Source: Myxocyprinus asiaticus (taxonomy: Eukaryota; Chordata; Actinopteri; Cypriniformes; Catostomidae). Taken from it: a stretch of 64,000 bases of DNA. Below are positions 1-12,700 of this stretch, in pieces. The stretch covers positions 20,172,001 through 20,236,000 of the forward strand of contig NC_059347.1 in the NCBI RefSeq assembly GCF_019703515.2, given 5' to 3'. The stretch's first letter is position 1; every line of letters starts with the position of its first letter. The position numbers and the translations under genes are program-made. The notes under the pieces are model-generated. The model was not told the DNA's origin and ran no database searches. It was given only the letters and a program-made list of their open reading frames with translations.

Positions 1-1223
1 AGAAGCAGAGACAACAGGAGATTCAGTAGCTGTACTGCCGAAGAAGTGAAAATGGTCAGAAGCAAGAAGACAGAAAGACCAGCAAAGGCAAAAAACTAGA
101 GTAAACATTGGAACAGCATACACAAGGTGGAAATATTTGATGACGGAGAAAAACATGAGTAGTGATGCCGATGTTGCTTCTTTTTTTTGGGCAGGTAAGA
201 CATTAATTGTTTAGACACCACTCTTTAAAATAGTATCAGTGAAATTGACAGAAAACTCAAACAAGTTCCCCTCAAACTTTTTTAAAATCACGTGTGCAGT
301 CAAAATATGTTAGTAATGGACCGTTTTCAGCAGTGTTTACAAACACAACCGGAAAGCAACGTGTAATTTTATTTTCTTTGTTATCACAGCTACAGTAAGG
401 AGGGCCCATCTACCTGCACCTCTATGAAATGGCATACGTCTTCATTCGTTTAGTAGCGTGGCACAGTGATTGTTGTGGATTTTGAGTAAACATGACGATG
501 GTTTTCTTGGAAACAAACGAGTTCTTCAAATACAGTATTCATGGACATGCTAAATTTGATCATCAAAAACAATTGTAATCTTTCCTTTACCATAAAATTC
601 TGTATCGTTAGATAATTGAGGTTTATTTTACACTAAGCAGTTCTCTAATAAAGGTAATAACTGTCTTTAGAAATAACGTGAAACGTAGACAGTCTCCAAA
701 GATGATTGATATGAGAGATAGTAATAATCTGTCTTTAATTGTAGAAGTCTTGAATTCGGACGTTTGTTTTTAGGCAAAGCAATTATATTATAGTAGTAAC
801 AAATGACTTTAGAAATTACCTCAAACTTCGACATTTTCCAGATACAAATAATATTCCAAAGCTGGCGGGGGCAGCAGAGACGATTGTGCTTATCCACATT
901 GATAGGTGGCAGTACAGAGTCAAACACCACTGTCGTATCAGTACTTAAATTACACGAAGAAGAGAAATGCTAATGCTAGCTAGAGAACTACTGTGTAGTG
1001 TACTGGTGCCTTGTGAAATTCCTCCTCCAAATAAAGTCCTCATTGACTGGCCCTCACCAAACACGACAGTGTCCAGCGTTATTTCCAACATTGCACACAT
1101 TCAGTTCAGTAGAACTGGATCCCTCCACCTGTGCACAGAAGACCCTAACAGTGTTGTCCCAAACATGAGCAGGGTACACACTGCACTCTGAAAACTTTTA
1201 ACCATGTATATCTAATCTAATAG
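1..1223. other. AT-rich non-coding sequence, no gene seen
   Basis: No exon with convincing splice sites and no recognisable protein motif is visible on either strand. Short open frames here have no family resemblance and are treated as chance. Confidence 0.6.
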
Positions 1224-1258
1224 CTGTCTGTCTGTATGTCTGTCTGTCTGTCTGTCTG
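1224..1258. repeat. (TCTG)n microsatellite
   Basis: An interrupted run of the tetranucleotide TCTG, with one TATG interruption, followed directly by unique AT-rich sequence. Confidence 0.9.
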
Positions 1259-1656
1259 ACATATAACGAATTAGTTTTTCCAGTGCAGTCATATAAAAAA
1301 GGGACCACAGAGGACTTTTGAACTACTTACAGGTGTCAAGTCAGATTTCTTTTTCTCAACTAGAGAATGTTGATGGTAGTCAGATAGTATTAATGCCTTC
1401 TTATTGCAATGGATTTCATAAGTTCAACCTTTGCCAGAAATTAGAGGATTTTCCTGTGGACAGATTGAGTAAAAAGTCATTAACAAATGCTGGACAGCTT
1501 AGTTTATTTATTTTTTAGTTTACAGTTTACCCATGAATCAAAAGATGTTATTTGCTGGTGAATATATAATAATACATTTTGATTAAGTACACACCATAAG
1601 ACAGAATGGTTCTCTGAGCAGAACAAATTTCTGTGTAAACTGTTCACATATCCATT

Positions 1657-2083
1657 TTTTTTTCTCCCAATTTGGAATGCCCAATTCCCAATGCGCTCTA
1701 AGTCCTTGTGGTTGCATAGTGATTTGCCTCAGTCCGGGTGGCGGAGGACAAATCCCAGTTGCCTCCGCGTCTGAGACAGTTAACCCGCACATCTTATCAT
1801 GTGGCTTGCTGAGCGCGCTGCCACGGAGACATAGCGCGTGTGGAGGCTTCACGCCACCCACCGCGGCAACCACGCTCAACTCACCACGCGCCCCACCGAG
1901 AACGAACCACATTATAGCGACCACAAGGAGGTTACCCCATGTGACTCTACCCTCCCTAGCAACCGGGCCAATTTGGTTGCTTTAGAGACCTGGCTGGAGT
2001 CACTCAGCACGCCCTGGGATTTGAACTAGCGAACTCCAGGGGTGGTAGGCAGCGTATTTTACCACTGAGCTACCCAGGCCCCC
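1657..2083 (-). mobile_element. tRNA-derived SINE, copy 1, with target-site duplication
   Basis: Read on the minus strand, the element starts with a tRNA-like head. Its box A-like sequence is TAGCTCAGTGG and its box B-like sequence is AGTTCAAATCC. A roughly 330-bp body follows and ends in an A-rich tail, seen on the plus strand as a T-run near 1655-1663. The 12-bp sequence CACATATCCATT flanks it at 1645-1656 and 2084-2095, which is a clean target-site duplication. The same body recurs near 17640-18054 and 27690-28113. SINEs of this kind are transcribed by RNA polymerase III and moved by LINE machinery; no LINE is seen here. ORFs inside it are not genes. Confidence 0.88.
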
Positions 2084-2095
2084 CACATATCCATT

Positions 2096-3130
2096 CTTAC
2101 CCATTCTTGTGTTGAATTAAATGAGATGTTTGTAAGAATGGTTTTACAAAACAACTAAATAAAAATAGTGTAACAGGCTTTGCTAGAGTATCAGCAGAAA
2201 ACTTTAAATCCGTGCTAATAGCACTAATTACCGATTTCGAGGAAACGCTTGGACTGCTGCTTTTAAAAAGAGCCTATGCTTTGATAGAGTATGCAGAGTA
2301 CAGCCAAACAGCTGATGCATATGTCCGGAGTACAGCTGGACTCAATAATTCAGCTCCTGTCGGAGTATTTACCCTTTCCACATAAGTAAACAGGAAATTT
2401 GGAAAAATTATTCAACCTCAGATTAATATATTTCCTCAGTTTCCCACGTAGGACCACGAAAAACATCTTTCTAGCCCAGCAATGCTGATACTTTTTAAAC
2501 ATATGATTGTAAATATATAATTATAAATATACCAAATTGCAGGTCTACAGTACATAGGAAACCCCAAGAGTTTTAGACTGCCAATTAAGAGTTTACAGCA
2601 ACTGCCAGCTAAGAATATAAAAGTTCCCAATACCAATGATAGCCATTTTGAGCTTCAAAACACAATGAAACATTTGTATTTAAGGTTTTAAGTGTCCTTC
2701 TGACCACAAAATATATAGCCTATATTTTTTCCTTCTTTGCAGTGTTACTGAATGAACCTGATTAATGTAAACCAACAAGGTCAGAAAGGCCTATAAAGGG
2801 GCTATTTGTTAGAGGCATTTAAGGAATCTGGGGCTGTAAGATATTTGCATAGATCCTACTTGTGAGAAGGTGTAATGTTGGGCAAAAGTCAAAGGAAATG
2901 GGTTTAGTCTGAGGTCATTCATTTTTGAGTCTCTTTCCTCTGAAATAAATGCCATTACTGAAAGAAACATAAATTGTACTGTACACATCTTTGTACAGTA
3001 TGTCCCTAAATCAAAACAGCTGAGGAGGTCTGTTTAAATAGACTTAACATCCATAAGAAATAAAATCAAATTGCTGGATTTTTTGTTTTGTTTTTAAATT
3101 CCTCTACTTAAAAAAAAAGAAAGTCCTAGT
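2096..3130. other. Non-coding interval, nothing recognised
   Basis: AT-rich sequence without gene-like exons or an identifiable repeat boundary. Confidence 0.5.
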
Positions 3131-3441
3131 TCTGTCAGACCAGTGTCCTCGTTGTCAAGGAGGTGGCATTCTGGTCACTGTTTAACACCTCTGTATGTCT
3201 CTCCTCAGGCTACCATCCCCAATTCATTGGCCAGACTGAGCGAGTGAACCAAGGACTTGAGAGATGCTTGTGCTGTGTGGTGTCCAGCAACCCAGACACC
3301 TGGAGTCAAAAACTCATGTGGGCAGAGATTGCACACAATCAGCTGTTCTGCACATTGACAGATATGTCCCCATTCCAAGTGCAATATGGGTATGAACCAT
3401 TCTGTTTTCACCCTTCGTGGTGCATTTGTGTTCTGAGTTGA
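3131..3441 (+). pseudogene. Ty3/gypsy-type retrotransposon integrase fragment
   Basis: The frame beginning near 3163 reads through the end of a retroviral-type integrase core. It has the hallmark SGYHPQFIGQTERVNQ block, then a WAEIAHNQ-like helix and an SPFQVQYGYEP block, as in gypsy pol proteins. Just upstream, a degraded SDRGPQF-like strand is in a different frame (SDQCPR), so at least one frameshift lies near 3150-3160. No reverse transcriptase, RNase H or LTR is adjacent, so only about 100 residues of pol survive. It cannot be functional. Confidence 0.85.
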
Positions 3442-5416
3442 ACCTCGTCTTGCAAGTGTGCTCTATCTCTGTTTATGACAAGTTCACTTATGTTCGACTA
3501 TATTTATTCTTTATTTAGTTGTTCTGACATGTATTTTACTTCCTGTCTGTTCTGTGTGCAAGAAGGCAGTCCTCTTATTGCATCATCTTGAACCCTGTCT
3601 GAGAAGTGTGTCTGTCAGTAGTCATCTAATGTCTTTATCTGTCTGGTGCTTCCAGAGAAATATTTGATATAAAATCTTACACATATTATTAGTTTACAGA
3701 AGAGAAAAGAATCAATTGCTATAAAAAATTATTATTTTATTTTCATTTACTAATTCTTTTACTCGTCAATTTTTATTTTTATTTTATGTTATTGTTTTTT
3801 CATAATCAGCATAACAATTTAAATGAAAATTTGAATAGAAAATGAACGTGAATTTCATAATTTGTTAGTATTTGGAATTTCAGTATTGAAATATAAAAGT
3901 TTTGAACATAGCTTCTTTAGATGCTCTTGTCCCTGAACAAAAACACTGTTTATCAGCAAGGCATTCCTCTGAGTGTTTCATCTCTTTGAAGAGTTCTTCC
4001 TGGCTTGTTTGGACATCAGTTAAGACTTGGCAGTGACCTTCCCTAAACAACAAGTGTCCTGTTTGGATTTGGCTCTAGTCAACACTGTTAACCACAAACC
4101 TTGAAAATTGTAAAAAAAAAAATAAAAAAAAAAGCAACATCCTAAGAGTGAAAATACTGAAAAGAGGATTTAGATATTGAGGACATATACAGTATGCTGC
4201 TTGATACAGACCCTGGAGGGCTGTGGCAGATGTTTGCAGTCAATATTGTACATAATATTGTGCATTTAAGAGACATAATACTGTCAAATATATTCCTATG
4301 ACCCTGTGGCAATAAGCTGGCATGGAGTGCTGTATGCCCATGTGGTTAGATTTACTTTTTTAATTTGGAAAGGTTTAAAAATCACCCCTATGGCAGTAAC
4401 CAATTCTTAATGTAAATACTCTAAAATGTAGCTGAATATTATTAATGTAAAATGTAATTATTCCACACAAATAATGCCATATGCTTTTGCCCTGAGATCT
4501 TCAAACTATTTTCTTTGCCAGCTCATTTTAGAAATACTTTACAGCTTCTGACTCTTATTTATCAAATGCTGTCATACAACAGTTTGTTCCGTACCTACTA
4601 ACTAATTAATCTTTAAATGGGCACATACATTGTTTATTACACATGAAAAGAATATATATTTTAAGTTGAAAATGAGCACTGAATGCCCTTTAAAAACAGG
4701 ATGTCTGGCTGCATGTGGTTCACAATTATCAGATAAAAGCAAATAAGTAAAACAGAGACTACACTGTCTTGCACCTGACCCTCGTCTGAGCAAACAAAAA
4801 CACACTGCCAGCCTAAATTATACACAAACACACCTTTCTACACCACACTGCCTGCATCCTGTCGTCAGAAAGTCACTGCTGTCTGCTAACATCCCCGAAA
4901 TGTATTAATACTAGTCTGTTCACCTTGCTCACCAGACAACTGTCCATTGACAGAAGGGGAGGATCCACTTTCCATTTGCTCACACATCACTGCCATGGAG
5001 AGGAGTGACACAAAAAACAAAAAAACAAAAATAAAAAATTGGTTAACACTAGTTTATGTTGTAGAAAACAGAAATACTAATGTGCAATGTAGACCTAAAA
5101 CTTCTACCCAACCTATTTATATACACTTGAGAAAAAGAATACAAAACAAAACATCTAAGCAGTTTTACAGTAACTACACATTTTGTCAAAATTGAGTGAT
5201 CTGTCCTTTGACATATGAGTTTGGCTCAAATATTCTCAGATTCAGAGAAAACAAAGTGAGACTACTTTATATAGTAATCCACATTTAGCTGGACAATCAA
5301 AAAACTTTAAAGCCATTTTTTCGCAGTTTCAGTGTTGGTGTGTGTTGTGGCTTTTTTCGGCATTATAGGTATTCTGTATTTTTTGACAAATGGAGTTCCA
5401 AACGAGGTCCTGTTCA
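3442..5416. other. AT-rich non-coding interval
   Basis: There is an A-rich simple tract near 4110-4133 but no supported gene. Open frames on either strand lack family motifs. Confidence 0.5.
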
Positions 5417-6434
5417 TATACACTGATCAGCCATAACATTAAAACCACTGACAGGTAGACGACTGGGTCAGAGCATCTCCAAAACTGCAGGTCTTGTGGA
5501 GTGTTCTCAGTATGCAGTGGTTAGCACCTTCCAAAAGTGGTCCAAGGAAGGACAACCGGAGACAGGGTCATGGACGCCCAAGGCTCATTGATGCACGTGG
5601 GGAGTGAAGGCTAGCCCGTCTGGTCCGATTCCATAGAAGTGCTACTGTTGCACAAATTGCTGAAAAACTTAATGCTGGCCATGATAGAAAGGTGTCAGAA
5701 CACACAGTGCATCACAGTTTGCTGCATATGGAGCTGCGTAGCCGCGGAACGGTCAGAGTGCCCATGCTGACCCCTGTCCACTGCCAAAAAACGCCTACAA
5801 TGGGCACGTGAGTGTCAGAACTGGACCATGGAGCAATGGAAGAAGGTGGCCTGGTCTGATGAATCACATTTTCTTTTAGATGATGTGGATGGCTGGGTGC
5901 GTGTGCGTCTTTTACCTGGGGAAGAGACGGGATGCACTGTGGGAAGAAGGCAGGCCGGCGGAGGCAGTGTGATGCTCTGGGCAATGTTCTACTGGGAAAC
6001 CTTGGGTCCTGGCATTCATGTGGATGTTACTTTGAAACGTACCACTTACCTAAAGATTGTTGCAGACCACGTACACCCCTTCATGGCAACTGTATTTCCT
6101 GATGGTAGTGGCCTCTTTCAGCAGGATATTGTGCCCTGTCACACTGCAAAAATTGTTCAGGAATGGTTTGAGGAACATGACAAAGAGTTCAAGGTGTTGA
6201 CTTGGCCTCCAAATTCCCCAGATCTCAATCCGATTGAGCATCCAAGTTCGATCCATGGAGGCCCAACCTCACAACTTACAGGATCTGCTGCTAACGTCTT
6301 GGTGCCAGATACCACAGGACATCTTCAGGGGTCTTGTGGAGTCTATGCCTTGACGGGTCAGAGCTGTTTTGGCGGCACGAGGGGGACCTACATGATATTA
6401 GGCAGGTGGTTTAAATGTTGTGGCTGATCGGTAT
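5417..6434 (+). mobile_element. Tc1/mariner-like element, short-TIR type, internally deleted
   Basis: The left terminus (CTGATCAGCCATAACATT, near 5423-5440) matches the reverse complement of the right terminus (AATGTTGTGGCTGATCGG, near 6414-6431). TA dinucleotides lie on both sides, the usual Tc1 target. The inverted repeats are only about 28 bp, with one small indel. The coding part is described separately. The sequence expected between the left repeat and the first preserved transposase motif is missing, so the 5' end of the gene was lost by internal deletion. Confidence 0.85.
5455..6424 (+). pseudogene. Tc1-like DDE transposase remnant
   Basis: The longest open part (5828-6427) contains the catalytic-core landmarks of Tc1 transposases. 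These are WSDESHF (first Asp), GGGSVMLWAMF, FQQDIVPCHTA (second Asp) and WPPNSPDLNPIEH (the final acidic residue in the DD34E spacing). Upstream, 5461-5827 carries broken pieces of the N-terminal paired-like helix-turn-helix region in other frames. After about 6238 the C-terminal sequence continues in a different frame, so there is a frameshift just past the DLNPIE block. It lies between matching terminal repeats. It is inactive by truncation and frameshift. Confidence 0.85.
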
Positions 6435-6435
6435 A

Positions 6436-8424
6436 ATCCTGTCAATAACAATGCAAGGGTATATTAATTATTGCTTAACTAAACTCCACCTCTATTTCTA
6501 TTCACTTCTATTATGTATCACTAGTCAAATCACATCTGAGTGTTTGCAATTTTTCCATTAGGCTTTCTCATTTTGTATTTTAAACTCCAGACAGTGGCTT
6601 TGCTTTTAAACTAAGAAAACTTTTTTATTAGCTGCATATCCATGAAGACCATGGATGTGCAAAGTGAACTGGCTCTTGGCACAGGGGTTGAAAAGGTTTT
6701 TATAACAGTCTTTTGTTCAAAGCAGATTAATTTTAAAGGCATTAGGATCAAGTCTTTAAATCCAAGAATGCCTCAGAAGTTGGGATCATATTTCATTGTT
6801 GTTTTTTATAAATTACATTTTTGTGTGCTCTAAACTAAAGTTATATTAATGAAGAATTTTTTAGTTATTCTTTAATGGTACATTGAGCAATATAATTTTT
6901 TCCCATATCATCTGAGGTATCTAGGTTTTGTTTTGTTTTTTGTTTTTTTATTTTTGCTCACCTAGTATTTACATTCTTCTTTATGACCACAATGTCATAT
7001 TAAGATTTCTAATAGCAACTAAGACTGGAAATGGCACTGACCAAGATTATACACATATTACCATGAGAATGTTCTGATAAGTGGAATCAATTTTTTTTTT
7101 CTTTGTCAATTATGCTGTTAGGGGGAAATGTAGTTTATCAGTGATTACAGCTGCCATCTCTCAACTCATAGAGACCTGACATGATGCTTATCTGTAGATA
7201 AAACGAAAGAAGACTTACCAGACAAAACACACAGGGTACGTTGGTGTTTCTTGTTGGCTCAGTTACAACCAGCAGCATAAATTACTTTTGTGAAAAGCTT
7301 TGATCAAGTTTTTTCCTAATGTCCTGCTGATGAAACAATGCCATTCCACTGTAACATGAATGACTGAGACTAATTTACTCGTCCATGTATCAAGGCATTG
7401 TACCCATGGTTTATTTATTAATGTATTTATTTATTTACATATTTAATACATTATATATTCTAAAAATTAGATATTATATTCCAATCATCCTATAATTTTT
7501 TCTTTAATTTGAAATCACAATAAATAGTGGTAATGTGTGTATTTTATTAAAAGAGGATTCCAAAATGCTGTCCCAAGTCCTGTCAGTGATCAGACTGTGA
7601 ATATTTGACCAGAAGAACACTTTTATATCCTGTTTAAATTTCAGGTGTGGGAGATCCATTATGGGTCAGTTGGTGAAAAGTGCATATACTAAGGAACATC
7701 AAACAAAATGTGCTTTTTTATTAACTATTAAAATTATTAAGTAAATTAGTTTTACATCGTAATGTGATTGTATCAACTTCGGCTTATGATATCTCCTTAC
7801 AATGATCTAAGCATTCAAAAAACAACAGGCTTAATTTTTATAAAATAAGAAAACTTATTTGAAATTGGGGTCAAACATAAAACTAAAAGTTTCAAACATC
7901 CTTCTGTCGGTAAGAATGCAATAAACATCAAATACCTTCTGATGATATTATATAGATCCAGAATGATCTCACTGTAAATTCGGCAACAGTAGGTCTGGGT
8001 TCTGAATAAAATCAGTTGAAAAGATGTCTGTTCTATAACTTTTCTGGCTTATCTTTTGAATCATTGGGGAACATGAAAATACATTTTTGCAAGATGCTGA
8101 ACTAAAATTAAAATCTCACCTTCCATTAGATGCACGGGCAATTCATTGACTTCAAAAGGCATGAGTGGGAGAATCTGTTGGCTTGTGGTTTAAAGAATGG
8201 TCAAGAGCCCAAGCAAATTATTCTCTGAAGTTTTGCCTCCACTGTTTAAAGTTATGCTGAACTCCCAAACAGATGGATTTCTGAATAAAGCAATTAATTT
8301 GAAATCATTGGAAGACACCCACATCCAGACCACAAAGTTTCTCTCCACCTTAGTGCTGAAGAGACAAAAGTCAGGCTTGTTTACATTCTGCCAGCTATCA
8401 CTACATTTTAACATACAAGCTAAA
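6436..8424. other. AT-rich non-coding interval
   Basis: AT-rich with ATTT-type low-complexity stretches near 7410-7450. No gene or bounded element recognised. Confidence 0.5.
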
Positions 8425-8590
8425 GGTGAAGTGTGTATTTTCTGCACCACTAGTGTCACCAAATGGAAATGCACAAATAATTACTGTTTTCAAACAGGGT
8501 TCCTGAACACTCCCTCGTCTTCCATTAATTAACCAAATTGATAGTCCCACCCCAAATTCATGCTATTGGTTGAGCCAATGTTGCAATCTG
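8425..8590 (+). repeat. Dispersed repeat family R1, copy 1
   Basis: About 165 bp starting AAAGGTGAAGTGTGTATTTT, diverged but alignable by eye with 31471-31625. Both copies share a central 'ACTAGTGTCA..AAA' block and a later 'GATAGTCCC.CCCAAA.TCATGC' block. The shared sequence explains the open frame running through the first copy, so that frame is not a gene. Confidence 0.65.
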
Positions 8591-8934
8591 ATCTCACAGA
8601 ATCACGTTACCATACTTACATTTTTCTTAAAGGATTTTTACGTTGCTCGTTGTACGTATCAATCAAAAATAAACACTAGAGGTGCAACAACAACGATTTT
8701 TATTCACTTTCACATAAAGCACAAGTAAACGGCAGATTAACAGTTCATAAACACTTACTTTTCGACATGTTCCTTACACAATGCTATCTTATGACATCTA
8801 AACACTTTTACTATAGAGCATGAGTTTTTAGCCGATACATTTTAAAGTTTGCATTATACAAGCAGCTACATTTACAAGCTTATTCAAGTGCAATTAATTT
8901 GTGCAGTAGCTGACATTAACAACTGTTAAGCAAT

Positions 8935-9110
8935 TGTGTTTTTCATCTCACATTTGCTTTTATGACACTGTTTGTTAGGTTTAGGGTAGGGAAGTAGGTT
9001 TTGTTGATTTTAAACTCAATAGACCATTAACCTAATCTGTTTGAGAGAAAATTTTACTTACTTTTAGGCTCACACAGTGGACATTTCACCTCAAAACTGC
9101 CGCAATATGT
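8935..9110 (+). repeat. Dispersed repeat family R2, copy 1
   Basis: Contains CATTTGCTTTTATGACACTG, then TTAGGTTTAGGGTAGGG, then a segment ending CACAGTGGACATTTCACC. The reverse complement of the same series is at 61448-61612, and a partial relative lies near 56885-57025. Confidence 0.7.
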
Positions 9111-9274
9111 GTAATGAACCACATAATGTCATTTTGCAAAAAAGTTGCCACAGTCACACAATTTTCATGATCAGGCTGAAATGTTGCTACGTCGGGCTGG
9201 TTGGGTGTTAAAAAAAAAACATGTTTTGAACTTATAGGTGTTTTTGCTTATTAAACTGGGATAGCAGAAAGTAT

Positions 9275-9650
9275 TTTAAAGTCCCTGTGAATTGGCTTGA
9301 TTAGTGCACTTTTCTTTCCTGTTGACATATTTTGTATTGAAAACAGGAAGTTGGGATGGGACATATTGAAGGGCTCATCCGTTTCTGTTCAATTAGCCAA
9401 CAGACTTAAGTTTATGTCACAACTGTGAACCATGATTTGCTACTTGTTATTGTTAGTTAGAAAAAGGTGGAATTAGGGGGAGGGACATCCTCGTTTCTAC
9501 AGAGAATTTTTTGGATAAAATGAGTGAGCACAGTATGAGTCATCATACTTTCCTGGAAGAGAGACACTGTAACTTTTAAGTGTATATAGTGTATATCTGC
9601 AAAGAGTGAAGTTTTGACTAATTTTAGGAGTACAAGTATATAGATGACTT
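9275..9650 (+). repeat. Dispersed repeat family R3, copy 1
   Basis: Shares several ordered blocks with 27245-27560 in the same orientation: TTGACATATTTT.TATTGAAA, GAAGGGCTC.TC, and later TTTAGGAGT.CA.TATATAGATG. The copies are old and diverged. Confidence 0.55.
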
Positions 9651-9748
9651 CAAAGCTAACAGACATGGATTAAAAGCCACAAAAGTTAATTGTTTTTTTT
9701 GTTTTTTTAAATGTCACACTTCTCCTTTAATTGACAATGCATCTGTGT

Positions 9749-12700
9749 TTACAGAGGAGCTGGTTTGTTAGATCCAACCTCCTGCTGTATTTTAGACATC
9801 AGTGCAGTGCTGATATAGTTCCCCTCGAGGCTGAGATGCTCAAGGGAACACTTTCTCCCAGAACTCAGAGCGTCCAGGAGATAATTTCCCCCGACTTCAC
9901 CAAAACAATTGTTGTCCAAGTCCACCTTCCTCAGGGCCTCATTTGATCTCAGTGCCTCAGCAAACAGTTTGATACCATTGTCCCCAATGTTGTTTTCATC
10001 TAAGATAATGTGTGTCAGTTCAGCGTTTACTTTCAGGCTTTCAAACAAAACCGTCCAAGCCTCCATGTCTGAGCATGATGTCTGGGCCAGACCCAGATAC
10101 TGAAGGTGTGAATGATACCTCATGAAAGTGGCCAGCACCCTCAGGCCATCACTGCCAATGCCATTTCCACCTAAATCTAACTCTTTAATCACAAGGCTAA
10201 CTGGAGCGAAGAGAAGCTTTTCAGGGTTTCCACACAGTGCTGCTGTTTTGTCTTGAAGTTCAGCCAATCCACTAAGCAGTGTCTGCACTCCAAGATCACC
10301 AAGCTGGTTTCCAAATAATCTAAAGAAGAAAGAAATCATTCATAATGATTTATAGCGACCTCCAAGAGTATCTTTATCAGAAAAGCAGTTCTGTACAGTC
10401 CCTTTGTTTTGAGACGTATTTAGATTGCCTGATCATTGGCATGAAACTTACAGTAGTTCTTTGATGTGTGGTTTGGCCTGTAGAAGGTCCAGTAAAACAT
10501 GGACTCCAGGAGGTCCGATGTGGTTCAGATTAAGGTTAATTACTGTGACCTCAGATGGGCTTCTCTTGAGTGCTGTTGCTAAACTCTCCAGCAGTTCATC
10601 AGTCAAGCCTGTATTTCTCAGTATTAGCTGCTCCACTTCATCAGAATTGTTAAGCACCTTCATCATGGCATCCATCTGAAGCAAAGTCAGTCTTTGTAAA
10701 CACTCGAATTTAACAAATTCTCCTGATAATTTATTCTCAGATTACAGAATATTTTAAGCAAGTTGTTTAGGGTTCCCACAATTTTTTCAATGTCTTTTAC
10801 ATGACCTTTCCAGTTGTTATGATTAATGGAGAAGCCTTTTAAAAAATAATTTCATAGAGATTGCTGGAGCGGATTTCCATTTGTATGTCAGGTACCAATC
10901 TTTTGAATTAATACATTTAAAAGTGCACTCAACTCACTAAAAAGTTTTACGCCTAAAGAAATGAATTGTACTTTTGAAAAATATGTTTAAAATTATGTAC
11001 ACTCACATGAGATGAAGAATCTAGAGAAAAAGCTGCTTTATTGGTGCTGGCCACACATTCATGAGCACCGCCATGTTGAAATCATATGACCAGCCGAATC
11101 AGAATATTTCATGCTTTATCTCAATAATCCCTTGAAACTGGACGCTTTCACTTGTGGAATAAATTATGAATGATGGTTATCTACGAATAATGCATTTCTA
11201 CAATGGCATCAGTAACTGAACTTTTACATTTGCGTGATGCTACAACTATGCCGCTAGGTGCCTGAGCATGAGCAACATAAACAATTGCTGAGTGCATCTT
11301 TAAGCAACTACACTTATTAGTGTACTAATGTCTCTTAAATAAGACCCCAATTGGATAGACACAGACAGTTTATCACAATGGAGGCAATTTTACTCTAAAC
11401 CAGCACACACGAAGAGCAAAATCTAGCAAGTGAAGTATTTTAGTGCAAAGTAAAACTAGACAAATGTACATTCACTTAAAAATGTAATGTCTTTTTTAAG
11501 ATTGTATCAATTTCCATGACTTTTCCGGGCCTTGAAATGATAATTTCCCTGACAATTCCAGGTGTTCCATGACTTTGGGAACCCTGGCTGTTATGCTTTT
11601 CTTTTCTTTTCTTTTCTTTTCTATTTGAAAACAAATAGTTTGGGTAAATGTGGTAGAGATGAGTATCTGCATAGCAGCTCAGCAGTAATGTATAGTTTAG
11701 TTGAGGAGTTAACATTCTCATGGCTTTGTAATATATATAAAAAGTACAGTATATGGTATTACATTTGTTGTGTCTTTCTACTCATTATTTTTACTCACAG
11801 GGTATAGATTTCTAAAATATTACTGGAAAATTATTGGAATATTAATTTTGTAACATAACCTTTAATGAAATCATCTTGAGATATGATGTCTTATAGAAAT
11901 TTCAAAGAATACCATTTAGCTATAGGAATGTTTTCAATTGTGAGTGAAGCCAGAGTGATGTAGTGTGACTGTATGAAATCATGGACTCCCTTTGCTAAAC
12001 TGTGCAGAACAGAAGGAGATTCCAGTAAGAGAGGGCTCATGATATATCAGTCCTGCAGCTGGTGACCTGAAATATATTTAGGATTTTATGGCCTTCAAAT
12101 GGTCTGAAGCCTTTTTAGCATTTATTTTTATGGTTAAGCTCACCTGTTTTTGTAAGTCTTGTTCTTTCTCAAATGTGTCAGTCTCTAGACCTTCATAAAA
12201 AAAATACAAATATAAAAAAAGAGTGTTATTACTGTAATGAGTGTAAAAGAACATTTACATTAAACCAACTTAATAATGTAGAGGATACTGATTGTTAAAC
12301 TTTTCTACAGATTGTAGACTCTGGTTTCCTCGGTTGTGCTAACCTTGCTTGTCATTAATTTGAGGTTTCCTTGTATCTGCATGGAGAACACTGCTGTCGC
12401 TGTCCTCGCTTAATTCCACCTCTGATGCCGAGCCATTGGCCAGGGGTCCTGCAGAGAGCTGCTCTTTGATTTTGTTTCTCTCATGCTCTAGCAGATAACA
12501 CACAACACAAAGATGCAACTTTTCATCTTAACACACAGTAACATCTAACCATGACATCACACATCAGGTTTTGAGGACAATACAACTACAATGTCATTTT
12601 TATGAAAAACTCAAAGGTACCATTTAGAGTAAATACCCTTACCCATATCTTAGTAATAGAAACTATACTTTTTGTCATAACCTTTATGGTAAAATGATTG

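Noticed and set aside
1583..2029. Overlapping frames of 63-113 codons on both strands
   Set aside because: They lie within the tRNA-derived SINE, whose GC-rich body produces chance frames; the copies at 17640 and 27690 do the same.
8190..8532. Frames of 94 and 111 codons on opposite strands
   Set aside because: The second half is dispersed repeat family R1 and the frame is not kept in the copy at 31471. No splice or start evidence.
11943..12070. A possible extra exon (reading LLLESPSVLHSLAKGVHDFI) in the DUF4590-LRR intron
   Set aside because: It requires reading through or skipping an in-frame TGA directly after the only good acceptor, and the flanking exons join in phase 0 without it.
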